A stretch of 9,490 nucleotides of DNA, taken from an uncultured Collinsella sp. (lineage in GTDB: Bacteria > Actinomycetota > Coriobacteriia > Coriobacteriales > Coriobacteriaceae). This document shows, one piece after another, positions 1 through 8,221 of this stretch. The notes beneath the pieces are model-generated. The model saw only the letters and a list, made by a program, of their open reading frames with translations. It did no database searches and was not told the DNA's origin. The position numbers and the translations under genes are program-made. How positions within the stretch are numbered: position 1 is the stretch's first letter; each line of letters begins with the position of its first letter. Location: the NCBI GenBank assembly GCA_902490245.1, contig CABUDB010000043.1:1-9490 (forward strand), given 5' to 3'.

Positions 1-1
1 G

Positions 2-697
2 CTCGTAGATTCGGTGAACGCTGAGTTTGCCCCGGGTACGGTCTACGGTCTCGTCGCTCCGAACGGGCATGGAAAGACGACGTTGCTGCGTGCGATGGCA
101 GGTTTGCCGGGTCCTCGTGTGGACGGGAGCATCGTTCTGGATGAGGTGCAGGGTACGGGTGCGAGAGAGGTCCGTTCTATGATCTTCTATGCACCTGGTG
201 AGGGGACGCTGCTGTATCCCGGATTGCGTGCGGAAGATCACCTCAAGATGGTTTGCGATATGTGGCCGCATGCTCGCGATATCGAAGAGATAGTGGAACA
301 AACGCAGATAGGCGAGTTCGCGAAGATGAGGATCCGCACTCTGAGCCAGGGCATGAAGCAGCAGCTTACCCTGGCGATTGCGTATGCGACGGGCGCGCGG
401 TACCTTCTATTAGATGAGCCCATGAACGCGCTCGACCCCAGCAGGGTGGACTTGCATTCCGAGATTCTCAGGAAGCTGGCCGATTCTGGTACGTGCATCA
501 TCATGTCATCCCACATCTTGGATTCGGTCGATAGGCTGTGCGATGAGATTCTGTTTTTGAAGGATGGGAGGCTCATTAGAAGCATTCCGCAAGATGATGC
601 TGCGCCGAAGTCTCCTGGATCCCATTTCGCAAAGCCTGCCGGACGCGCCGAGGGTGCGCTAAGCACGTATCGGCGACTCTACGAAAAGGGCGGGTAG
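2..697 (+). CDS. ABC transporter ATP-binding protein or domain (5' end outside window)
   Basis: This is a nucleotide-binding domain that would power an ABC transporter at the inner face of the membrane. The frame is open to the window edge, and a GTG at 14 would leave out the first beta strand expected before Walker A, so the real start lies upstream. Numbering from GTG-14, Walker A is APNGHGKTT (15-23, K21), the signature is LSQGM (110-114), Walker B is LLLDEP (131-136, catalytic E135), and the switch His is H167 in SSHIL. The first Gly of Walker A is Ala. The tail ends STYRRLYEKGG, much like the end of the downstream fused ATPase, so this may itself be the C-terminal half of a permease–ATPase fusion. 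It uses AGG/AGA arginine codons that secA nearly avoids. Family call is firm; substrate is unknown. Confidence 0.9.
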   Translation, partial: LVDSVNAEFAPGTVYGLVAPNGHGKTTLLRAMAGLPGPRVDGSIVLDEVQGTGAREVRSMIFYAPGEGTLLYPGLRAEDHLKMVCDMWPHARDIEEIVEQTQIGEFAKMRIRTLSQGMKQQLTLAIAYATGARYLLLDEPMNALDPSRVDLHSEILRKLADSGTCIIMSSHILDSVDRLCDEILFLKDGRLIRSIPQDDAAPKSPGSHFAKPAGRAEGALSTYRRLYEKGG

Positions 698-699
698 AA

Positions 700-831
700 A
701 TGCAAGTTAAAAATCTATGTGGCCAATGTGATACCGTTGAACCCGCATATCGATACCGCTCAGCCATTCGCCTCGCCCCCGTCGCACGTATCTTCATCCG
801 GTCTGTTACTTTTAATCTAACAATTCTTTGA
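700..831 (+). CDS. possible 43-residue ORF between the two ABC genes
   Basis: An ATG two bases after the ATPase stop codon opens a 43-codon frame ending in TGA. Purine-rich sequence (AAAAGGGCGGG) lies just upstream and could serve as ribosome binding site. The product begins MQVKNLCGQCDTVEP, with one CxxC pair, and continues with a basic stretch rich in Arg, Ile and Val. I recognise no family. It may be a small real gene, the decayed start of a lost permease gene, or chance. The 153-base gap it fills has no terminator and looks more AT-rich than its flanks. Confidence 0.2.
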   Translation: MQVKNLCGQCDTVEPAYRYRSAIRLAPVARIFIRSVTFNLTIL

Positions 832-850
832 GGAATGTAGGTGCTTCTAA

Positions 851-2665
851 ATGTACTGTCGACTTCTTCTCAAACTAATCCTAAGAGACAGGGCCGTATG
901 GATTTGTACGCTCGTTCTCGCTGCAGCCTTTTCCGTCCCCATTGCGTTCAATTCACCCATCTACGGGCCCTTCTTTATGAAGCAGGGCATGCAGGGCTTT
1001 GTCGACGCATTCAATACGCGCGCGCCCCAGGCCAGCGGCACAGACCTATCTCCAGAGCAGCAAGCTGACGCGGAGCTTGCAAGATACGCGAACGCCGCCC
1101 TTGCCGCTCAAACCGACGCCGCCTTTCTCGATTCTGCCGAGAGCTACTACGCGCTCATGGACGAAGGCTTCCAATCCGGGTCCATCGTGGGAGACCGAGA
1201 GACCAATGACGCGGAGCTCGCATATTGCCGTGCTCTGAGCAGTTCCGGCATCACGGATATCCCGGCCTCCGCAAGCGACCTGCCATTCCTTTCCTTCCTG
1301 CCTTACGCCATTGCCGCGGCGCCGTCTTTCCTTCCCTTCATCCCCTTCCTTCTCTCGTCGATACTCGTGCTCGGCGCCACAAGGCCCGGGACCCTGGCGG
1401 CAAAGGCGCCCGCGCCCAAATTCCGGCGCCTTATCCAGATCGTGTTTTCGATAATCGTCGCGGGGACCGCGATGCTCCTCGCCGGCCTCGCACCCGGGGG
1501 CATTTACGCCTTGGCCCTAAACGGCTTCGGGCAAATTGGGTACCCGATCGCCTTCTTCCATGACGGCGCGCTTGCCACCACGACCGCGGGAAACGTCTTC
1601 ACAGCCCTGCTTCTCGCGCTGCTTGCGGGCGGAACCTTGATATCCGTTTGCTCCGCCGTCCTATCGACCGCAACGAGGCGCGTCCTCGCGGGCCCCCTTA
1701 CCTCAGCGCTGCTTGTCGCGGCCCCGGCATTCCCGTTACTGTCCGATTCGGCACTGGAGCATAACGCCGCGCTCAATCTCCTGCCGCTGGCCGTATTCTC
1801 GCCTATCGAGGCAACGGGTTACGTAGGATGCTTCCCGACAGAATTCATTGGCTCCGGTTCAGGCAGCGCATCGATGCTTGCCGTGGCCCTGGCATACGTC
1901 GCGGTCTTTTTTACGGTCGGCGCCGTTGCGACACGTTCCCCCAAACAGCCTGGCCCCGCGAAAAAGCACCATGGGCTCGAGCTTCTGGACGCGAGCGTGG
2001 GATACGGAAGCACGACGATACTTTCAATCGGGTCGCTTTTCCTGAGCCCGGGAACGGCGGCGGGCCTCGTTGCTCCCAACGGCTCGGGGAAAACCACCCT
2101 TCTTGAAGCGCTGTCGGGCCAATTTCCCACCCGCATCCGCTCGGGAAGCCTGGCGGCAGACGGAATCTGCCAACGTCGATCAGCCGAATTTGCAGAACTC
2201 GTCTACCTGAGCTCTTCGGGCAGCGCGGATCTCTATCCCACGCTATCGGCCATCGAGCACCTTGCTTTCGTTAGGGAGGCGTGGAAATCGGCCGCCGACA
2301 TCGACTCGCTCTGCGACTCCCTCGGAATCTCCCCATATCTCGACAAGCCGACCCGTAAACTCTCGACGGGAATGAAGCAGCAGGTAAAGCTTGCCATGGC
2401 GATAGCGACCGATTGCCCGTACCTCATCCTCGATGAACCGCTGAACGGCCTCGATCCGGGAAAGCGGAAAACCTCCTGCGACGCGATGCGCAGCGAGGTG
2501 GCGCGGGGACGCAGCGTGCTCATTTCAAGCCATCTACTCGACGACCTGGCAGACCTCACCAACTCGTTCTACTTCATCGAGGCCGGCACGCTCGTGGAAA
2601 AGATCAAGTCGTCCTCGCAGACGCTCAAGCAGGAATACCTCGATACATACGAGGGAGGTGAATGA
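851..2665 (+). CDS. fused ABC transporter: ABC-2-type permease plus ATPase
   Basis: A 604-residue half-transporter with permease and motor in one chain. The N-terminal part has a membrane segment at about 16-34, a soluble stretch of about 115 residues (probably outside the membrane), then hydrophobic segments near 153-176, 197-220, 249-271, 279-297 and 341-361. The ATPase follows from about 376: Walker A APNGSGKTT (K414), signature LSTGM (504-508), Walker B LILDEP (E529), switch H561. The N-terminal layout resembles ABC-2-type exporters. The ATPase is a paralog of the one ending at 697 and shares its Ala-substituted Walker A. The ATG at 851 follows a TAGGTG box by seven bases. The stop TGA lies one base before the next start, so the small exported protein downstream is probably coupled. 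An export or immunity role is inferred; the substrate is unknown. Confidence 0.88.
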   Translation: MYCRLLLKLILRDRAVWICTLVLAAAFSVPIAFNSPIYGPFFMKQGMQGFVDAFNTRAPQASGTDLSPEQQADAELARYANAALAAQTDAAFLDSAESYYALMDEGFQSGSIVGDRETNDAELAYCRALSSSGITDIPASASDLPFLSFLPYAIAAAPSFLPFIPFLLSSILVLGATRPGTLAAKAPAPKFRRLIQIVFSIIVAGTAMLLAGLAPGGIYALALNGFGQIGYPIAFFHDGALATTTAGNVFTALLLALLAGGTLISVCSAVLSTATRRVLAGPLTSALLVAAPAFPLLSDSALEHNAALNLLPLAVFSPIEATGYVGCFPTEFIGSGSGSASMLAVALAYVAVFFTVGAVATRSPKQPGPAKKHHGLELLDASVGYGSTTILSIGSLFLSPGTAAGLVAPNGSGKTTLLEALSGQFPTRIRSGSLAADGICQRRSAEFAELVYLSSSGSADLYPTLSAIEHLAFVREAWKSAADIDSLCDSLGISPYLDKPTRKLSTGMKQQVKLAMAIATDCPYLILDEPLNGLDPGKRKTSCDAMRSEVARGRSVLISSHLLDDLADLTNSFYFIEAGTLVEKIKSSSQTLKQEYLDTYEGGE

Positions 2666-2666
2666 C

Positions 2667-3011
2667 ATGAAACTATTTGAACAGCTGAAGTCCAATGCGT
2701 CGCGCATGGCTGTCTACGCCATCCTCGTGGCAACGGCTTTATGCGGAATCGCGGCACCCGTCTATGCGCTCAACGGGGAGAAAGGCGATGTCGAACCCGC
2801 GTACATGGCTTCGACGGTTAAGGACCGGTACAAAGCCTTCTCTGGAGACACGTTTTACGTAGCAGAGTACGACACGACCTACCGTCAGCTTCGCTACAAC
2901 AAGGGCTACGACTATCTAGGCGCAGAGGCAATCAGCTATACGTCGGGTTGGTACCGCTCCAACTATGGACACATAACCCAGTTCAAGTGTAACTACCGTG
3001 TGTACAACTAA
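2667..3011 (+). CDS. small exported Tyr-rich protein, family unknown
   Basis: A 114-residue product. The ATG at 2667 follows a strong GGGAGG box (2653-2658) that lies inside the end of the ABC fusion gene; a GTG at 2658 overlaps that box and is unlikely. The N terminus is a secretion signal: basic start, hydrophobic core AVYAILVATALCGIAA, and a VYA cleavage site before LNGEKG. The predicted mature part is about 80 residues, with 13 tyrosines, few hydrophobic runs and a single Cys near the end (FKCNYRVYN). The C-terminal SGWYRSNYGH faintly recalls the lactococcin 972 group (small secreted bacteriocins encoded next to ABC transporters), but the hallmark order and spacing are absent, so I do not assign it. 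It is the last gene before a terminator. A bacteriocin-like peptide, signal or transporter-linked secreted protein are all possible. Confidence 0.75.
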   Translation: MKLFEQLKSNASRMAVYAILVATALCGIAAPVYALNGEKGDVEPAYMASTVKDRYKAFSGDTFYVAEYDTTYRQLRYNKGYDYLGAEAISYTSGWYRSNYGHITQFKCNYRVYN

Positions 3012-3026
3012 AGCAACCGGCCGGGA

Positions 3027-3061
3027 CGAGGGGTGACGCAAAAGCGTCGCCCCTCGTTTTT
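3027..3061 (+). terminator. intrinsic terminator after the ABC/exported-protein genes
   Basis: CGAGGGGTGACGC pairs with GCGTCGCCCCTCG (13 pairs, one G-U) around an AAAA loop, followed by five T. It lies 15 bases after the stop codon at 3011 and closes the accessory gene set. Confidence 0.93.
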
Positions 3062-3069
3062 AACCATGT

Positions 3070-3193
3070 CAACTGAGCCTAGTTCAGTTTGGTTGATTTC
3101 CGATCTCAGCCGAACACATTGAGCGGAAAGGCCGTTCCCGCAGTCAGTCGAACGTCCCCGGGGCCCTTCTCAGGCCCCGGGGACGGCATTTTC
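3070..3193 (+). ncRNA. candidate small RNA or orphan leader with two stem-loops
   Basis: There is no plausible gene between 3062 and the rpmE promoter. GTTTGGTTGA (3087-3096) pairs with TCAGCCGAAC (3106-3115); two of the ten pairs are G-U only if the + strand is the RNA, which suggests + strand transcription. A very stable terminator-like hairpin follows at 3153-3185. A structured element ending in a hairpin fits a small RNA, but no convincing promoter is visible right after the upstream terminator, and no known RNA family is recognised. Confidence 0.22.
3153..3193 (+). terminator. GC-rich 13-bp perfect hairpin, terminator-like
   Basis: CGTCCCCGGGGCC and GGCCCCGGGGACG form a perfect 13-base-pair stem around a seven-base loop (CTTCTCA), followed by GCATTTTCC. 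The T tract is short, so termination may be moderate. It lies downstream of another complete terminator and therefore must serve a separate transcript, catch read-through, or do something else. Confidence 0.5.
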
Positions 3194-3265
3194 CCAGTTG
3201 AAGGAACGGTGGAGATGTGTTTCGATGGGTCAGATTCGTGTCGTTCCGAAAAGACCGTGAACCTT

Positions 3266-3294
3266 TTGTGGGACGCGCGGCGCCGTGGTACCAT
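3266..3294 (+). promoter_or_regulatory. probable sigma-70-type promoter of rpmE
   Basis: TTGTGG (3266-3271) and TACCAT (3289-3294) are separated by 17 bases, a good -35/-10 pair. Transcription would start near 3301, giving a leader of about 78 bases that begins just before the paired hairpins ahead of rpmE. This is a prediction from motif and spacing. Confidence 0.55.
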
Positions 3295-3300
3295 AGCCAA

Positions 3301-3378
3301 GTTTGTTGTCTTGGTCGGAAACCAAGACGCCTTATGCGCTGATCGGTAACCAGCGCCTGACCAATAAGGAGTCCTACC
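3301..3378 (+). promoter_or_regulatory. structured leader of rpmE (candidate L31 autoregulatory leader)
   Basis: Two hairpins fill the leader. GTCTTGGT (3308-3315) pairs perfectly with ACCAAGAC (3321-3328), and GCGCTG (3336-3341) pairs with CAGCGC (3351-3356). Their loop sides are alike: GGTCGGAAACCA and GATCGGTAACCA. The ribosome binding site AAGGAG (3366-3371) follows directly, seven bases before the ATG. Autoregulatory leaders bound by ribosomal proteins are known, and L31 leaders have been proposed in several bacterial groups; assigning this one is inference from position and structure. Confidence 0.5.
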
Positions 3379-3804
3379 ATGAAGCAGGGTATCCATCCCC
3401 AGTATGTCGAGTGCACGGTGACGTGCTCCTGCGGCAACACCTTCAAGACGCACGCTACCGTGTCTGAGATGAAGGTCGAGCTTTGCAACGAGTGCCACCC
3501 GTTCTACACCGGCCAGCAGAAGTTCGTCGACACCGGTGGACGCGTCCAGCGCTTCGCCGACAAGTTCGGTGGCGCCGCTGCCGCCCAGCTCAAGAAGGCT
3601 GAGGAGGCCAAGGCTGCCAAGGCCGCCAAGGCTGCTGAGGCCGAGGCCGCTCGCAAGGCCGCCGCTGAGGCTAAGGCTGCCGAGAAGGCTAAGCGTGCCG
3701 CTAAGTTCGCCGAGGAGGCTGCCAAGCAGGCCGCCGAGGCTCCCGCAGAGGCTCCCGTCGAGGAGGCCGCTGCCGAGGCCGAGACCACCGAGGCTGCTGA
3801 GTAA
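3379..3804 (+). CDS. rpmE: 50S ribosomal protein L31 (zinc type) with long C-terminal extension
   Basis: L31 belongs to the large ribosomal subunit and forms part of the bridge to the small subunit. Residues 1-64 are the conserved domain: KQGIHP start, then the zinc ligands C16 and C18 (SCG context), C36 and C39 (CNEC), and [17 protein letters not shown] (40-56), which is diagnostic. Having all four cysteines marks the zinc-containing form rather than the zinc-free paralog. The rest, about residues 65-141, is a low-complexity tail of Ala, Lys and Glu (KAAEEA-like units) that turns wholly acidic near the end. That doubles the family's usual length of about 70. The start is fixed by AAGGAG seven bases upstream. 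The gene has its own promoter, leader and terminator, so it is probably monocistronic. Confidence 0.96.
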   Translation: MKQGIHPQYVECTVTCSCGNTFKTHATVSEMKVELCNECHPFYTGQQKFVDTGGRVQRFADKFGGAAAAQLKKAEEAKAAKAAKAAEAEAARKAAAEAKAAEKAKRAAKFAEEAAKQAAEAPAEAPVEEAAAEAETTEAAE

Positions 3805-3840
3805 ATAGCTCGCCGCGGAATCACTCGCATTCATGGCATG

Positions 3841-3881
3841 AGGGCCGTGCATCCATTTGGGTGCGCGGCCCTTTTCTTTTT
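3841..3881 (+). terminator. intrinsic terminator of rpmE
   Basis: GGGCCGTGCATCC (3842-3854) pairs with GGGTGCGCGGCCC (3859-3871) around an ATTT loop: 13 pairs, two of them G-U in + strand RNA. TTTTCTTTTT follows. The inner part (GCATCC-nTTT-GGGTGCGC) recurs in the hairpin before the YitT-family gene. Confidence 0.92.
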
Positions 3882-3882
3882 A

Positions 3883-3982
3883 TTGGTGCAAGCTAACCTG
3901 TCCCCGTGGCACCAAATGGCAGAGAGACGGCGTTTGCTCAGATAAAACCTGCCAAAATAAACCCGTTCCATTGCGGCAGGTT
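3883..3982 (+). other. two long-loop inverted repeats in the rpmE–secA gap
   Basis: TTGGTGC (3883-3889) is matched by GCACCAA (3909-3915), and AACCTGCC (3946-3953) by GGCAGGTT (3975-3982), both perfect, with loops of 19 and 21 bases. The gap (3805-4111) has no convincing gene; the short frames that cross it do not resemble proteins. The repeats could be RNA structures in a long secA leader or protein-binding sites. Two perfect arms of this size in 100 bases is suggestive but not beyond chance. Confidence 0.25.
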
Positions 3983-3993
3983 GGTCATAGTTA

Positions 3994-4023
3994 TTACGTG
4001 GCGGTCGAGGTCGACCGTATAGG
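3994..4023 (+). promoter_or_regulatory. possible promoter with operator-like palindrome upstream of secA
   Basis: CGGTCGA (4002-4008) and TCGACCG (4011-4017) form a perfect 16-base inverted repeat with a two-base centre, too tight for an RNA hairpin but typical of a dimeric repressor site. It lies between a weak -35-like TTACGT (3994-3999) and TATAGG (4018-4023), spaced by 18 bases. If this promoter is real, a bound protein would cover its spacer. No regulator is identified. Confidence 0.3.
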
Positions 4024-4044
4024 CCGCGCCTTGTTTGGCTAAAG

Positions 4045-4111
4045 TACAATCATCTGTGTTTAACTCGCCCGCAGCTGCACGGCGTGGGCGATGGCCAAAA
4101 AGGAAAACCAC
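4045..4111 (+). promoter_or_regulatory. second -10 candidate and hairpin just before secA
   Basis: TACAAT (4045-4050) is a good -10 box but no matching -35 is visible at 17 bases. Downstream, TCGCCC (4065-4070) pairs with GGGCGA (4086-4091), enclosing the palindrome GCAGCTGC. The hairpin's 3' arm covers the ATG at 4091. AAGGA (4100-4104) lies seven bases before the ATG at 4112, which I take as the secA start. Confidence 0.3.
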
Positions 4112-6918
<2,807 letters not shown>

Positions 6919-6919
<1 letters not shown>

Positions 6920-8067
6920 TGGCTGAGGCTTTAGAGGTAACGCCCGCCGAGCTGGACGCGTTTGCGGACCGGCTCGGCGAGGTCGAGTCGTATCTCCACT
7001 TGGACGAAAAGCGCACGCGCGTGACCGAGCTCGAGGCCAAAAGCGTGGCCCCCGGCTTTTGGGATGACGCCGACGCCGCCCGTGTCACCATGGAGGAAAT
7101 CGCGCGCACCAAGGAAGATATCGCTGCCGTGGACAACGCGCGCGGCGAGCTTTCCGATGCCCGCGCCGCGCTGGAGCTTGCCGAGGAGATGGGGGATGAC
7201 CCCGATGCCGCCGCCCTTCGCGAGGAGGCTACAGCCACGGCTGAGCGCCTGGCCCGTGCCATCGATGAGCTTGAGCTTTCGAGCTGGTTTACCGGTGAGT
7301 TCGATCACGGCGATGCTATTGTGACCATCAAGCCCGGACAGGGCGGTCTGGAGGCCCAGGACTGGACCTTCATGCTCTTTAAGATGTACATGAAGTACTG
7401 CCAGCGTCGCGGCTGGAAGGTCACCATCAACGACTGTCCCGCGGCCGAGGTCATCGGCATTGACCGTGCGACCTTTACCGTCGAGGGCAAGGACGCATTT
7501 GGCATGCTGCGCGCCGAGGCCGGCGTCCACCGCTTGGTGCGCATTAGCCCCACCGACGACAAGAAGCGCCGCCAGACCACGTTTGCCGGCGTCGAGGTCA
7601 TCCCCGTGCTACCCGATGATATCGACATCGAGATCAGTCCCGATGACATCCGCGTGGACGTGTACCACGCGAGCGGCCCGGGCGGCCAGGGCGTTAACAC
7701 CACCGACTCCGCCGTGCGCGTGACGCATTTTCCCAGCGGCATTGTGGTCACCTGCCAAAACGAGCGCAGCCAGATCCAGAACAAGGCCGCGTGCATGCAG
7801 ATCCTCAAGGCTCGCCTGTACGAGATTGAGCTCGAGAAGCGTGCTGAGGCGCTCGATGAGATCCGCGGACCCAAGACCACGATTGGTTTTGGCAACCAGA
7901 TTCGCAGCTACGTACTCTACCCGTATCAGATGGTCAAGGACCTACGCACGGGCGTGGAGACCAGCAATGTCGAGGCCGTTCTTGACGATGGTGACCTGGA
8001 CCCATTTGTTATTGGCTACCATCGCTGGGCCACCGGCAACGCTGACGCAGAGATCCCATCTGCATAA
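6919..8067 (+). CDS. prfB: peptide chain release factor 2 with non-canonical SPT tripeptide
   Basis: RF2 reads UGA and UAA stop codons in the ribosomal A site and triggers release of the finished protein. The 382-residue product has an N-terminal helical domain (about 1-110), then the EAQDW block, the stop-recognition loop and the catalytic GGQ (255-257) in SGPGGQGVNTTDSAVR. RF2 normally carries Ser-Pro-Phe in the recognition loop; here it is Ser-Pro-Thr (210-212), followed by DDKKRRQTTF. The distance to GGQ equals that in E. coli RF2, so the alignment is gap-free. The whole N-terminal sequence, not RF1-like, still says RF2. The codons where many bacteria have the CUU-UGA frameshift read TAT CTC CAC TTG, so no frameshift is needed. 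The ATG overlaps the secA stop (TAATG), implying coupling; the secA–prfB order is also found in Bacillus. Confidence 0.96.
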
Positions 8068-8082
8068 ACCGCCCGGTTTATG
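8063..8082 (+). other. 20-base perfect inverted repeat over the prfB stop codon
   Basis: CATAAACCG and CGGTTTATG flank a two-base centre. As RNA it would fold with eight pairs and a GCCC loop, placing the UAA stop (8065-8067) in the stem. No T tract follows, so it is not an ordinary terminator. It could protect the 3' end, slow termination or be a DNA-binding site. Confidence 0.4.
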
Positions 8083-8093
8083 TGGAAATGGAT

Positions 8094-8120
8094 AAAACCC
8101 TCCGAGCAGGGTGGTTTTGT
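8094..8120 (+). terminator. terminator after prfB, first of a tandem pair
   Basis: AAAACC (8094-8099) pairs with GGTTTT (8113-8118), continuing inward with CTC/GGG past a one-base bulge. The A run before and T run after make it usable in both directions. It is nearly identical to the next hairpin. Confidence 0.6.
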
Positions 8121-8129
8121 ATCCAAAGC

Positions 8130-8155
8130 AAACCCTGCGCAGGGGTGGTTTTTGT
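8130..8155 (+). terminator. terminator after prfB, second of a tandem pair
   Basis: AAACC (8130-8134) pairs with GGTTT (8147-8151), with further C-G pairs inside; five T end the unit. It repeats the AAACCCT–AGGG–TGGTTTT pattern of the preceding hairpin about 35 bases on, as if one terminator had been duplicated. Confidence 0.6.
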
Positions 8156-8167
8156 TCGGCGAATCGG

Positions 8168-8221
8168 TAGAATCGAATACAGCAAGAAGTTCGAAGCGCA
8201 TCCGTTTGGGTGCGCTTTTTT
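8168..8221 (+). terminator. terminator hairpin between a -10 box and the YitT-family gene (attenuator-like)
   Basis: TAGAAT (8168-8173) is a good -10 candidate, though its -35 is poor. Downstream, GCGCATCC (8196-8203) pairs with GGGTGCGC (8208-8215) around a GTTT loop (one G-U pair), followed by six T. Only 12 bases then separate the T tract from the start codon, and they hold the ribosome binding site GGGAGG. If transcription starts near 8180, this hairpin would stop it before the gene unless disrupted; otherwise it is the last of a series of prfB terminators. Confidence 0.65.

Noticed and set aside
2667..3011. Lactococcin 972 family assignment for the exported protein
   Set aside because: Only a short WYRSNYGH-like stretch recalls it; the gene order and the family's N-terminal and C-terminal mature motifs are missing.
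3601..3780. Possible repeat array or CRISPR-like element in GCC/AAG/GAG repeats
   Set aside because: The repeats are codon-level low complexity inside the L31 tail with no spacers or fixed unit length.
3106..3852. 248-codon minus-strand frame opposite rpmE, product rich in Gly-Leu-Ser
   Set aside because: It is antisense to the Ala/Lys/Glu tail of rpmE and crosses two terminators; low-complexity composition comes from the sense repeats.
4091..4111. Earlier ATG for secA adding MAKKENH
   Set aside because: No good ribosome binding site precedes it, and its AAAAAGGA is itself the likely binding site for the ATG at 4112, which gives the usual SecA start.
6931..7530. Minus-strand frames inside prfB
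   Set aside because: They are shadows of a well-identified gene with no ribosome binding site or recognisable protein.
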